Assembly: GCA_907163375.1 (NCBI GenBank)
Contig: CAJQUW010006308.1
Coordinates: 149,871-213,870 of the forward strand
DNA from: Prostheceraeus crozeri
Taxonomy: Eukaryota; Platyhelminthes; Polycladida; Euryleptidae
Reading direction: 5' to 3'
Length of the DNA: 64,000 nt
The notes beneath the pieces are model-generated. The model did no database searches, had not been told where the DNA came from, and was given only the letters and a program-made list of their open reading frames with translations. Below are positions 1-9,961 of this stretch, piece by piece. The translations under genes and the position numbers were made by a program. Each line of letters begins with the position of its first letter. Position 1 is the first letter of the stretch.

Positions 1-1090
1 TCAAACGAGCTATCGCACGACAAAATCCGTCCACTGGAAGCCAAAATCGAAGCAAGCTGTCCAGAGGGGGGGGGACGTCAGTGAAATTTCAAAATTTGAT
101 GAAAAATGTTTTGGTGACGGTCCCAGGTCGAAATTCCACACTTTGGAAAATTTTCAAATTTTTACCCATACAAAGTCACTCTGACACTTAGGATTTTTTC
201 AGGTAAGCGAGCTCCGACCTAAAATCTTGTAACCGCTCTAACTTTTGAACGAAGACAGATAGGAACAAGCCGATTGTTTCACTGAATTTGTCTCACTCTT
301 AGCTTTCAAACGAGCTATCGCACGACAAAATCCGTCCACTGGAAGCCAAAATCGAAGCAAGCTGTCCAGAGGGGGGGGGGACGTCAGCCGAAAATTTTTT
401 CTCTCCGATTTCGCTGGAAACATCCTTCCTAACCCAAAATTTCACGTAGATTCCGAATCTGGCCTCCGTTTTCTCATCCGATGCTTCGTTTGGGCGCTAC
501 ACACCAAAACATCCCAAATTCTAACTCTGTCGTTTTTTCGAAAAATGTTGAAAATTTTTTCTCTCCGATTGACTTGAAACTCACTATACAGATAAAGAAT
601 TTCACGCTGATTCCAAATCTGGCCTCCGTTTTCCAATCCGATGCTTCGTTTTGAAGCTAGAGCCCAAAACGTCCCAAATTCTAACTCTGTCGTTTTTCAC
701 CAATGTCCCAAAATCTTAAATGGCGTCTCACATCTAAACGAAGACAGATAGGAACAAGCCGATTCTTCACTGAATTTGTCTCACTCTTAGCTTTCAAACG
801 AGCTATCGCACGACAAAATCCGTCCACTAGAAGCCAAAATCGAAGCAAGCTGTCCAGAGGGGGGGGGGACTTCAGCCGAAAATTTTTTCTCTCCGATTTC
901 GCTGGAAACATCCTTCCTAACCCAAAATTTCACGTAGATTCCGAATCTGGCCTCCGTTTTCTCATCCGATGCTTCGTTTGGGCGCTACACACCAAAACGT
1001 CCCAAATTCTAACTCTGTTAAAATTTTGAAGAAAAATTTTTTCTCGCCAATTGCCTTGAAACTCACCCTACCGATGCAGAATTTTACGCT
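1..1090. repeat. Satellite-like repeat, about 490-bp period, with G runs
   Basis: The same block, from a shared segment starting CGAAGACAGATAGGAAC, occurs at about 249 and again at about 739, a 490-bp step, and part of it also opens the window. Each unit carries a run of 9-10 G after the motif CTGTCCAGAG. Reading frames inside are repeated with the unit and are not believable genes. Two further G runs (about 1264 and 1325) follow outside the array. Confidence 0.75.
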
Positions 1091-1125
1091 GAATCCGAAT
1101 CTGGCAGCCATTTCACCATCCACGA

Positions 1126-1213
1126 CAACCTAGACGGTCGCCCACGTCAACCTAGACGGTCGCCCACGTCAACCTAGGCGGTCGGCCACGTCAACCTAGG
1201 CGGTCGGTCACGT
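1126..1213. repeat. 22-bp minisatellite, four copies
   Basis: Four head-to-tail 22-bp units beginning CAACCTAG and ending CCCACGT or GTCACGT, with a few substitutions between units. It sits between the G-run repeats and the retroelement fragment. No function is evident. Confidence 0.8.
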
Positions 1214-1341
1214 CAACCCATACGAGACCAACACATCCGAGTCTCACACTCTGTCGTTCCAGAGGGGGGGGGGACTCAGACCCGAAGCACCACGGCGGCC
1301 GACCACGACACTCTGCCGTTCCAGAGGGGGGGGAGTCAGCG

Positions 1342-2148
1342 ATGGCGGCCATCTTGCGCTATCTGGTGTTTGTCACTTCCTTACTACTCCTGTATGTTCA
1401 GGAATGTCATAGTGGTTGTATCATACCATGGTCATCATTTGTGCCAAGATCCCAGAAAATAAGTGTCATCATTGTTGAGAGAAATCGGGTAGCAAATATT
1501 TGTTCTGATAAACAAATGTATGATGCAGCTATTAACATTTTGTCACATCGGTTTCTGGACAATGGGTATCCGAAAGGAGTTGTCAAGCGATATTTGTTTC
1601 GTCCCATTCATAAGAAGAGTAATGTGAACCATAATAAAAGTGTAAAATTATTTCTGCCTTACTTAGGGGAACGATTTGTATCTCAAGCTCGCAAAATAGT
1701 GAAATCGAATGGTCTTGAGTCTAACATGCAAATTGTTTTTAGAAATAATTTACCTTTGTCTCAGTCTTTGCAGCCATTAAGGGCACATCGTGTATGTTCT
1801 CCAGATTGTATTTCGTGTAAATATGCCAGCAAGCCAAAGATGTGTTACACTAAATTTGTTGTTTATGAAATTACTTGTACTATTTGTGATCAGATGTATA
1901 TCGGTGAAACGTGTAGGACTTTTGCTACGCGTTTCAAAGAACATTTATTTGATGTAAATTCTGCGATTTATCGTCATCTAGCTAGTCATGATGTTAACCC
2001 TAGGTCTAGTAATTTACCCCTGAAATGGACATTGCTGGATAGAAATGTGAAGCATCCTAATGTCCGTCGCTCTATAGAAGCTCTAAATATTAGAAGAAAT
2101 CATCGACTATTAATGAATGGATGCATAGGTAGGGAATTAGACGTGTAA
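1342..2148 (+). CDS. Penelope-like retroelement, C-terminal RT thumb and GIY-YIG endonuclease fragment
   Basis: An open frame of 268 residues. The middle matches the end of a Penelope-like reverse transcriptase (segment around DNGYPKGVVKR), followed by a cysteine linker (CSPDCISC) and a GIY-YIG endonuclease with VYEITCTICDQMYIGET and a downstream R...EH. In the family this endonuclease nicks target DNA for reverse transcription. The reverse transcriptase core is absent, so this is a 5'-truncated copy. The first 25 residues look like a signal peptide (LVFVTSLLLLYV) and are not part of the family; they may be chance from the flanking repeat. Identification as PLE is firm, intact function is not. 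Confidence 0.8.
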   Translation: MAAILRYLVFVTSLLLLYVQECHSGCIIPWSSFVPRSQKISVIIVERNRVANICSDKQMYDAAINILSHRFLDNGYPKGVVKRYLFRPIHKKSNVNHNKSVKLFLPYLGERFVSQARKIVKSNGLESNMQIVFRNNLPLSQSLQPLRAHRVCSPDCISCKYASKPKMCYTKFVVYEITCTICDQMYIGETCRTFATRFKEHLFDVNSAIYRHLASHDVNPRSSNLPLKWTLLDRNVKHPNVRRSIEALNIRRNHRLLMNGCIGRELDV

Positions 2149-4400
2149 AGTAGCCCTTTTTTTGTAAATTACTCTGGCCATAATCAAATTGTGTTACTTA
2201 CTGTTTGGTTGTAGTTACCTGTTTCTCTTTCTTATGCTGTAATCATTCTGTTTGTATATATGCTGTTTTATTTTTGGTCAGTTACTGTATCTCATTTTCT
2301 GTTTTTAGCTCTTAGGGTTGGTTTATTAAATGTTCCACATCTTCTTGCTGCGGTTTTAATGTACCTGCCCATGAAGCGCTTGCTTCAAGATCATGTGACG
2401 TTTGTGATTGCCACTCCGTGTCCACTGTCATTTCGTCCATCTACATCACAATTTCACTGTTAATTTCACCTGATGAAGGCCGAAAATTTGTGAATAACGT
2501 CAATATATTCGAGTTCTCTTCGCATTACTCTCCGTCTTTTTTGACATATTTATAACTCAATGACTGGTATTTTGGATCTCAGCAAAGAAGCACAATGAGA
2601 TCTAAACTTTTCATTAAGGACTTACAGGGACTTGCATTATAATGCGTTCATGAAATTTCCTAGATTATCAGCTTTATTTCCGCTTAATTAAGATGCCTGT
2701 TAGCGAATATTCATTCCCTTTGATATCCAACTTGTTTCATGCTACTTATAAAGGGGCTTTATGTCGGTAGTACATAAATTTGCAAACATTTAGCTTTTTA
2801 TAACTGTTCAAATAATATTCTGGACAACAAGATCGTGATCTCCGTAAAAAACTGAATCTTTTGATATAAAAAATTTCAATGCAGACACTTTTTTTTAGTC
2901 GACAATCCAACTATATAGTGTATACTCGTACTTACTTTATGGGTAGGCTCACCATCATCAGCAACAGCGACAGCATGATCTTTTGAGAGATCGAACACTT
3001 TCGACAATTATTTTACACACAGAATTAGACAAGTCTACTCTTCCTCTGTTTGACTAGAAAGGAAACATTGGAACATGTAACGTTAATGAAATGGCACAAT
3101 CTGCTGACATAATACCATAACAATCGAACAATGAGCATCCAGTTCAACATGAAACACGCCAAATTGTGTGAAATTCCAGTGACTGCTATCAACCGGATCA
3201 CACAGGAAAGAGACACAGTCGATGTCCAGTTCTACAGAGAAGCTTGTGAAAATTTTTTCGTGCGACTGCTAACTTTTTTAATAATAATCGGAGGGCTCCC
3301 CCCACATTATCGAGAAAACTTTTGCGTAATGATCTGAATTCTTCAAATCTGAAGGAATCCTGGTGATCGGAGCATTTTAAAAGAATTCAGAGCTATCCGC
3401 AAGCGACGCACGACGATTTTTCCTATCTCAGCAAGGTATTAAAAATTTCTTTTTGCCCACTTATTAAGTTCCTGCATGTGCCATTATTTTGAATCAGTTT
3501 GCACTTCTAGCCAAGTGACACGGTTAAACAATCTAATTCTGTGATTTTACAAGTGCTTTGTCTCGACCTTGAACTTCAGAGCTTGATTGGATCACAGAAC
3601 TTCTGATAAAAAATGGTAACGACAGATCTCGTGCTTTTACTCGAAATTCTTGTAAAATGTAGACTTATTTCTTTAAATACATTCATGGAAATGAAGAGTT
3701 GAATTTTAACAAAAAATACGTGCATGCATGTGGCAGAATTTTGCACAAACTTAGTTAAGTAATAGACCTATACCAAATGCTGCCTACATATAGGCCATAC
3801 TCGCAAAATGTGAAAACTGAAAAGGCCTGTGTAGGCAAACTTTGTCGAGAACTTATCTGAAACCCAATTTCTTGATCAATATAGAGGGTAGATCACTCTA
3901 TTGAATATTTAGGCAACTTTAATTACAGTTCGTAAAATATTATTATTCGATACAGAGTAGACTTAATTTTATATAAAACATATGCCAACATCAATATAGG
4001 TAGATAATGTATAATACATTTCGTGTAGTAGGCTTGACATAGGCCAATGTACATATAACAGTGTATAATATTATATTTACTCTTGTTGGCCTACATTCTT
4101 AATTAAGTCGTAGCTATTCATAAAACGACTTGTAGATCTCACTTTTTCACCCGCAGATATGTCTTGCGACCCGTCAGCCCACTGTGTATCGTGGCAAATT
4201 ACATGTAGGTCATATGCCAGTTGGGTCTGCATGTTTTAGTTTAGTGATGACCGCGCCAGCCATGGCTTGTAAAAATAAGTCACTCATTTTTACTTGTTTA
4301 GGGTCGCTCGGTCCGGACCGGACCCCGCCCGGCCATGCCTGTCATCATTATATTTGCCAAAATTACTATCTCATAATTATGCTTGTAATTTGAAATGGAA
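2149..4400. other. No gene recognised
   Basis: The first 370 bases are the likely 3' tail of the retroelement. The rest is AT-rich, with only short frames on both strands and no family motif that I recognise. A small GC-rich patch lies near 4305-4340. No RNA gene was seen. Confidence 0.5.
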
Positions 4401-4744
4401 AGTGCAAGTCATGTGCGAAAAACTTTGATAACGTCCTGTCTTCTAAGACTTTTAATCAACTAAAATTTAAAATTTGAATCTTGCCATATTATCTCAGTTA
4501 ATGAAATCTTACCATAGTTTTGCGCATGATTTGGCATTATGCATCTATCTAGTGATTCACTATGACAGCAAAATGATTCAACAATCGATCTTGTTCGACC
4601 CACAATTTGGACATAGATAGGTAACATGTTGTTCGAGGATTTGGAATTTGTCCTAAAATTAGGAAATGTGCGATTTGACTTAGATATGAGAAGTTCCACT
4701 GCCAAAAGCTTGGTTTTGCCGCTAACGATGGATTTAGAAACAAG

Positions 4745-5125
4745 ATTGACTCTTGTATTGTGAAATTGTATTACTCAAATAGCGAATCTCCAACTGCTAC
4801 TCTGCGTGCATATAAGAGAATAATGTCCTTACGCAATGATGCCTCTCCACTTTCAACAATCGGTCAACTGATACAGAAGTTCGAGAAGACTAAGACTCTC
4901 CATGACATCCAGTCTCCTGGTAGACCGTCCATAATCAATGGCCGTTCCTCTGCTATCAAGGAGTCGATCACCAATCTTAAAGCTGCAAATCCACTTGGTC
5001 ATGCTAGCTCTGGAAAAGTCGCGCGTGGAACCGCTATCCTTAAACGCAGTATCCTGCGAGTCCTTCATCAAATGGGGATGCATCCATTCCGAATATTCTG
5101 AACACAGGCCATTGGTGACCAAGAT
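4745..5125 (+). pseudogene. Mariner-like transposase, N-terminal part (split by Polinton-A)
   Basis: Encodes a helix-turn-helix region with the Tc1/mariner linker pattern (VKLYYSNSESPTATLRAY, then LHDIQSPGRPS). This is the DNA-binding half of a transposase, with stop codons near its end. The catalytic half resumes at 22597 after Polinton-A, so one element has been split by a 17.5-kb insertion. A weak candidate left terminal repeat lies near 4405-4425 (AGTCATGTGCG), resembling the inverse of sequence near 23500-23525; I am not sure of these ends. Confidence 0.7.
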
Positions 5126-5131
5126 AGGGAC
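5126..5131. repeat. Target-site duplication of Polinton-A, left copy
   Basis: AGGGAC, repeated exactly at 22591-22596. Six bases is the usual Polinton duplication length, and the element between starts AG and ends CT as is usual. Confidence 0.93.
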
Positions 5132-5907
5132 AGTAGTATATAGTGTGACATCCGGCGCGACGCTTCGCTTCGCTTTGCTTCGCTTGCGCCGGATGTCACA
5201 CTTTTGCGGGTTTTTTCAAAATTTTCAAAAAATCAAAATTTCAAAAATTTAGGTAGATTTCAAATTTCACGTGGCCGAAGGCCGAAGGGCGAAAATTTAG
5301 GTAGTGACAAATTTTCAAAAAAAATCAAAATATCCCGTAATCGAAAATTTAGGCGGTCTCAAAATATCACGTGGACGAAAATTTAGGCGGTCTTAAAATA
5401 TCACGTAATCTAAAAAATATCACGTGGTCGAAAATATCACGTAGGCGAAGCCCGAAGATCGAAAATGTAGCCGAAGGTCGAAAATGTAGGCAGATGAAAA
5501 ATTTAGGTAGCCCAAAAAATATCACGTTGTCCTAATATAGCAGAAGATTGTATTCAAAATATTCATTTAAAAATGGAAGAAACAAAAGTGGATGAAACAA
5601 AAGTGGAAGGAACCTCAAGAATATATCCTTCGTTATCATATGAACGTAGTTCTACTTTAATGGACATTGAAAAGATTAACATTGAAAAAATGAATAAAGA
5701 AAAACACAAAGATAGAGTACGTTATATGAAAGATAAAGAATCTCAATTATTATTAAGATTAGAGCATTATAAAAAAGTAAGAAAGAGATGGACTAAAGTT
5801 AAGAATGTAACACAAGGAATTGGCATATTCTTAACAATAAGTTTAGGTGCTTTAACAATTGTTATATCTTCAGGTGTTTTAGTAATTCCAGTAGTTGCTA
5901 CAGCTTT
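5132..5907 (+). repeat. Polinton-A left terminal inverted repeat
   Basis: Matches the reverse complement of 21769-22590. The outer 440 bases are made of short repeats around ATATCACGT and AAATTTAGG. The inner third contains the start of the membrane-protein gene (5573-5911), a mirror of the 5' part of the gene at 21387-22103. The right repeat is longer by one 38-bp unit and a 7-bp unit. Confidence 0.92.
5142..5202. repeat. Subterminal hairpin in Polinton-A left end
   Basis: A perfect 17-bp inverted repeat (5142-5158 and 5186-5202, starting AGTGTGACATCC) around a 27-base loop made of CTTCG-like repeats. The same hairpin, with a slightly longer loop, is at 22514-22580. Confidence 0.9.
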
Positions 5908-5911
5908 GTGA
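5573..5911 (+). pseudogene. Terminal-repeat copy of the 5' part of the membrane-protein gene
   Basis: 112 residues starting MEETKVDETKVEG, matching the first part of the protein encoded at 21387-22103. It exists because the terminal repeat boundary falls inside that gene. It is a repeat by-product, not a separate gene. Confidence 0.85.
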
Positions 5912-5979
5912 TACAATTAGATTTTAGTTGTACGTTAGGGAAGTTGTTTTAATTCTTACCAGCACGTCAGCACAAGCGC

Positions 5980-6751
5980 ATGACGTCAAAGCATCTGGCA
6001 GCTGTTTTCATTTCTCTCTCTTCTGTCATTGTTCCGTGTGCGCTAGAAGCAAAGTTCTCATTTGCAATGTCTTCCGTCAGCAAAATAGAGAGAGAATTTT
6101 GTTGCTTCGTGGATCAAGTTTTGCCTCTTATTTCACCAGACCATCTGGATTTCTTCAAAACGATATCAACAAAATTTATTCTTGAATCACTAAGAAAGAA
6201 ACAGAAGACGAGTGGAAATGAAGAAGATAAAAAGAGAGAAGTGTTTGAAATAATCCGAGATTCATTCAAGGATGTTGACAGCAGCAATTTACCTGTATTT
6301 CTCGAGAAAAAGGATATTATAAGTACATCATTGTGTATCTCTTCATTGAATAAACTCATTGGTTTTGAGAAAATTACACATCGGAATCTTGTACGCTGCT
6401 ATGTTTTACAAGGTGAAGTTGTTCAACGGCTGAAGTTATTGTCCAATATGAATTATACAAAATTCGTGAAAGAGTTATGAGACCCACAAAATAAAGTTTT
6501 CACGTTCATATGTGACATTACTGATCAAATTATTCAAATTATCAAAGAACTATCCAAACTTAGCCAATTCTTCTCTATCAATTTACTTTTTGATGAAGAA
6601 TTTTACATATCTTGAAGATTTTATTGATCATGAAAAAGAGGAGGAACAGCAAAGAATAGCAGAATCCATATTTCATTCACCCAATGTGCAACAAACTGAA
6701 CAACAACCTGCGCAACATACTGGGCTCACGCAGGAATTAGAGGACTCGTAA
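5980..6751 (+). CDS. Accessory (cargo) region of Polinton-A, unknown product
   Basis: Encodes a 166-residue charged protein (5980-6480; a second possible start, MSSVSKIEREF, lies inside) followed by a short acidic, glutamine-rich frame (6512-6751). I recognise no family. Base composition is more balanced than the very AT-rich core genes, suggesting later capture, perhaps from a host. The corresponding place in Polinton-B (45909-46460) holds unrelated sequence, so this is a variable slot between the left terminal repeat and the protease gene. Whether the two frames belong to one gene is unknown. Confidence 0.4.
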
Positions 6752-6754
6752 ATG

Positions 6755-7426
6755 TTGGACTCTACTTCATAAGTAACAAGTAGTAACATTTATTGCTACT
6801 TATTTGTGTGGTGATTGAAAAATGACAATGGCATTGACAATTTGGATTTCTGTTTTCATATAAATATTGGACTCTACTTCATAAGTAACAAGTAGTAACA
6901 TTTATTGCTACTTATTTGTGTGGTGATTGAAAAATGACAATGGCATTGACAATTTGGATTTCTGTTTTCATATAAATATTGGACTCTACTTCATAAGTAA
7001 CAAGTAGTAACATTTATTGCTACTTATTTGTGTGGTGATTGAAAAATGACAATGGCATTGACAATTTGGATTTCTGTTTTCATATAAATATTGGACTCTA
7101 CTTCATAAGTAACAAGTAGTAACATTTATTGCTACTTATTTGTGTGGTGATTGAAAAATGACAATGGCATTGACAATTTGGATTTCTGTTTTCATATAAA
7201 TATTGGACTCTACTTCATAAGTAACAAGTAGTAACATTTATTGCTACTTATTTGTGTGGTGATTGAAAAATGACAATGGCATTGACAATTTGGATTTCTG
7301 TTTTCATATAAATATTGGACTCTACTTCATAAGTAACAAGTAGTAACATTTATTGCTACTTATTTGTGTGGTGATTGAAAAATGACAATGGCATTGACAA
7401 TTTGGATTTCTGTTTTCATTTAAATA
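6755..7426 (+). repeat. 112-bp tandem repeat, six copies
   Basis: Six head-to-tail units of exactly 112 bp starting TTGGACTCTACTTC, nearly identical. The last third of the unit (GACAATTTGGATTT and following bases) resembles the leader just upstream of the protease start at 7481, so the array seems to have grown from the protease 5' region. It is absent from Polinton-B. Confidence 0.93.
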
Positions 7427-7480
7427 TTGGACGAAAAGTGACAATGAACGTTGACAATTTGGATTTTTGTTTCATTTAAA

Positions 7481-7912
7481 ATGACTGACCTGATCGAGTT
7501 CTTTAAATTATATGGAACACAGACAACAACGAATGTTGATCTAAAGAAAATCGCACATCAATTGGGAATAAAAAAATTTCATGTCCTAATGAGAGACGAA
7601 TTACAATTGATCAAAAATAGGCCAACTGTAAATTTCATAACGAATCTTCACACTTCAGACCAAAAAGGCGTACATTGGTCAGCAGGTATCTTTAGTAAAA
7701 ACGGAGATAATTATTATTTTGACTCATACGGACTTCCACCTACGAATGAAGTAAGAGAAATACTTGGCAATGGAATTTATAATACATTTCAAATTCAAAA
7801 ACCGGGAACAATTTATTGTGGTCAATTATGTCTTTATGTTTTATTTAAATTGCAAGAAGGAGTGCTATTTCTTGATATTATGTTAGAATTGAATAATAAT
7901 AATAATAATTAA
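7481..7912 (+). CDS. PRO: Polinton adenovirus-like cysteine protease
   Basis: Capsid maturation protease of the adenain (C5) type. From MTDLIEFF (preferred over an upstream start at 7451 because Polinton-B also starts at this point) the His of HWSAG is at residue 65, the acidic residue of FDSYG at 81 and the catalytic Cys of YCGQLC at 103, in the family order His-Asp/Glu-Cys. The product is about 143 residues and ends in an Asn run encoded by AAT repeats. In the family it cleaves capsid precursors. It is the first gene inside the left end, transcribed toward the integrase gene, which lies on the other strand. Confidence 0.9.
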   Translation: MTDLIEFFKLYGTQTTTNVDLKKIAHQLGIKKFHVLMRDELQLIKNRPTVNFITNLHTSDQKGVHWSAGIFSKNGDNYYFDSYGLPPTNEVREILGNGIYNTFQIQKPGTIYCGQLCLYVLFKLQEGVLFLDIMLELNNNNNN

Positions 7913-7914
7913 AA

Positions 7915-8847
7915 ATCACTTCGTTGTAATTCATTTTGATAAAATCGGCCTCTGATATCTTCATCATCTAAATCTTTGATTTCGTAAGTAATCGGATAAC
8001 TTTGATTTATTTTAGAAACTTCAAATATTTCTTTAGTCCAGTATCCGACGAAGCCTTTTTCAAATTAATTCTTATATTTAAATATTCTAACTCTATCTCC
8101 AATTTTAAATTTCGGCTTAAGTTTCTGCAAATTCGGATTACTCTCATTCGAATAATTATTTTCGAATATTTTCTTTCGTATTAAATCAGGGTCGTCAGAA
8201 GCATTCTTTGGGGTTTCTTCAATACCTGAATGAACTTTATTATTGTACTGCTCTACAATTCCTGGTAATGTTTTTAACCATTCCTGATTTCCTTGCTGAG
8301 TAAATTTTTTGAATAATTTATTTTTTAACGTCCGATTGAATCTTTCTATCACTACGGCCTTCCCAGCGTTTTCAGTTGAATAAACAGTTTCAAATAGTGG
8401 CTGAACGTTTCGGTTATAAAATTCCGATCCTTTATCAACAAACAATTTTTTTGGCTTTCTCTTACTTTCTTGAAAGATTTCTTCAAACGCATATTTAACT
8501 GATAGACCACTTTTATTTTTTAAAGGCTTTACCCAAGCGTATCGTGTATATAAATCTATAACGGTCAATGCGTATTTATAATCTTTTTCATTCGGCATAT
8601 GAATAAGATTAGCACTCCAAATATCATCTTTATTAAATACTTTTACTTTCAATAAATATTTAGGCCTTCTGTATTCCCTATGAATTTCAGACGCGTAGGT
8701 TCGAGCGTTGCTCTCAGACAGCTTTGCTGTCGTTTCATTTAAACCCTGACCGAATAATATTTTAGCTTGTAAAGCTTTCTTAACAAACATTCTTTCAATT
8801 TTTTCTCTAAATGTAGGATTTTGAATACTATCTAATTCTTGAATCAT
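7915..8847 (-). CDS. INT: Polinton retroviral-type integrase region
   Basis: Catalytic core of the rve family: TVIDLYTRYAWVKPL, then VDKGSEFYN, then the glutamate of VIERFNRT, followed by a C-terminal basic region (KFKIGDRVRIFKYKN) and the family tail with FYQNEL. It inserts the element and makes the 6-bp target duplication. A double-hairpin insert (8703-8731) is part of the coding sequence near the N-terminus and is shared with Polinton-B. The gene is broken in this copy. Confidence 0.88.
8703..8731. repeat. Double-hairpin insert in the integrase gene
   Basis: GAGC-GTT-GCTC (8703-8713) next to GACAGC-TTT-GCTGTC (8717-8731), two GC-rich hairpins in AT-rich coding sequence. The same pair is present in Polinton-B near 48110-48140, so it predates the split of the copies. 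Confidence 0.75.
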
Positions 8848-9083
8848 CTTCTTATCAGCTGCATGTCGAGAACTTAGATCATGATTTCGATAAGCTAAAT
8901 CATGCCTGTAAGCTGCGGCATCTACTCTATTGATTGGTTCTTCACCTGGTTTCGGATTATTATTCTCATCTAGTCTTATATCTAATCGAGTTCCTGGACC
9001 AGTATATGAATGACCGGGAAGATGTTTTTCTTTCGAATATTTACTCCAAATAAATCCAGGAAAGTTTTCTAATGTTTTTGTAT
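8848..9083 (-). CDS. Phospholipase A2-like domain upstream of integrase
   Basis: The frame of the integrase continues open upstream without a methionine and encodes SYTGPGTRLD, then RVDAAAYRHDLAYRNHD and a downstream ADKKM. This is the pattern of the parvovirus VP1-type phospholipase A2 domain: a GPG calcium loop and an HDxAY catalytic helix. In parvoviruses the domain breaches endosomal membranes. Polinton-B has the same domain at 48256-48500. Whether it is translated joined to the integrase or as part of another product cannot be decided from the sequence. Confidence 0.65.
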
Positions 9084-9260
9084 GTCACCTCCAATATGCT
9101 GACAGTTTGAGTTTTTATTTTTGTTTAATAGATAATTTAATAACTCTAGATTAGCAATTTTTAATTTAATTAAATTTTCGGAATTTGTAGAATTCATTTT
9201 TAAAGATAAAAAAATTTTAAAGATAAAATAAATGTTTTACCTAATAGAACTTTGTTCAGA

Positions 9261-9300
9261 GGCTTTAGCCGATCGGACCAAAGGTCCTCAGGTTATTACC
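9261..9300. repeat. Hairpin cluster between integrase and small hydrophobic gene
   Basis: Three adjacent hairpins: GGC-TTTA-GCC (9261-9270), GGACC-AAA-GGTCC (9275-9287), GGT-TATT-ACC (9291-9300). Polinton-B has the GGACC unit and extra units at the corresponding place (48640-48697). Confidence 0.75.
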
Positions 9301-9337
9301 GAATCATACTAGGACTTAGATATATTCCAGAACCATC

Positions 9338-9778
9338 TTAAATTTCTTTAATTTCAATTAAATCATCAACATTGCGGAGAATATTTTTAAGAACTCGTTT
9401 TCCTTCATCAACTAAATTTAATTTACTAATAAAATTATCTACTATTCCATGCCCTCTAGCAACTTCCTCTAACTCTCTATTATGACGTTTTTGTTCTTCT
9501 AATGCTGCCTTCACTGATTTATTTTTATTTACTGCTTGTACAATACCAGCTGTCCCACCTGCAACACTTCCTGCTGCTGCTATGCCACCTATTATTAGTG
9601 GAATTAATGGGAGAATCCCGCCATTCTTTTCTTCTTGTAATTGAATATTCTCTATCATTGGTTTACTTATGTAATACTTTTTTTTATTAATCGTAATAGT
9701 TTTAGGGGTATTTTTGTCAACAATATTACGTAATTTTAATTCAACAGTTTTATTATTATTACTTTTCGCTTGCGACAT
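9338..9778 (-). CDS. Small hydrophobic Polinton protein, unknown role
   Basis: About 146 residues. The N-terminus is basic and polar (MSQAKSNNNKT), the middle is a strongly hydrophobic Gly/Ala-rich segment (GGILPLIPLIIGGIAAAG) that could span or disturb a membrane, and the C-terminal part is a charged helix. Its place beside the capsid gene, in the same direction, suggests a virion component such as a minor core or membrane-active protein; that is inference. Polinton-B carries a close relative at 48695-49173. Confidence 0.6.
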   Translation of the reverse strand: MSQAKSNNNKTVELKLRNIVDKNTPKTITINKKKYYISKPMIENIQLQEEKNGGILPLIPLIIGGIAAAGSVAGGTAGIVQAVNKNKSVKAALEEQKRHNRELEEVARGHGIVDNFISKLNLVDEGKRVLKNILRNVDDLIEIKEI

Positions 9779-9935
9779 TTTTAATATAAAAATTTTAAGT
9801 TACCAAAAATTTTAATCTATTCTAATTATGAATAAATTTTGAATTAGGAATTTTTAATCTATTCTAGTTACAAAAAAAATTTATTACTAATTACTAAAAA
9901 AATTTAAGTTAACAAAAATTTTAATTAACTTATCA
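9779..9935. promoter_or_regulatory. AT-rich spacer with AAAATTTTA-type repeats
   Basis: Between two structural genes, with several near copies of AAAATTTTAA and of TTTTAATCTATTCTA. A similar AT-rich spacer with AAATTTTACTAAA repeats lies at 11330-11428 and in Polinton-B. These may hold promoter elements of the structural genes, but no function is shown. Confidence 0.3.
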
Positions 9936-9961
9936 GAGCGAAGCTCCTCGAGGCTTCAGCC
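9936..9961. repeat. Double-hairpin insert at the capsid gene 3' end
   Basis: GAGC-GAA-GCTC (9936-9946) followed by GGC-TTCA-GCC (9952-9961). It overlaps the last codons of the capsid region. A related pair with changes in the first stem is at about 49283-49313 in Polinton-B. Confidence 0.7.

Noticed and set aside
703-1029. 108-codon frame in the G-run repeats
   Set aside because: It follows the repeat unit, shows no family pattern, and a similar frame recurs with the unit on the other strand.
2468-2500. Hammerhead-ribozyme-like CTGATGA...GAAA after the PLE fragment
   Set aside because: Only five bases separate the two conserved boxes, too few for stem II, and no pairing partner for stem I or III was found.
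4310-4340. GC-rich patch as a possible promoter or CpG island
   Set aside because: Only about 30 bases long with no gene nearby.
6755-7426. CRISPR-like array
   Set aside because: The units are contiguous 112-bp tandem repeats without unique spacers, in a eukaryotic transposon.
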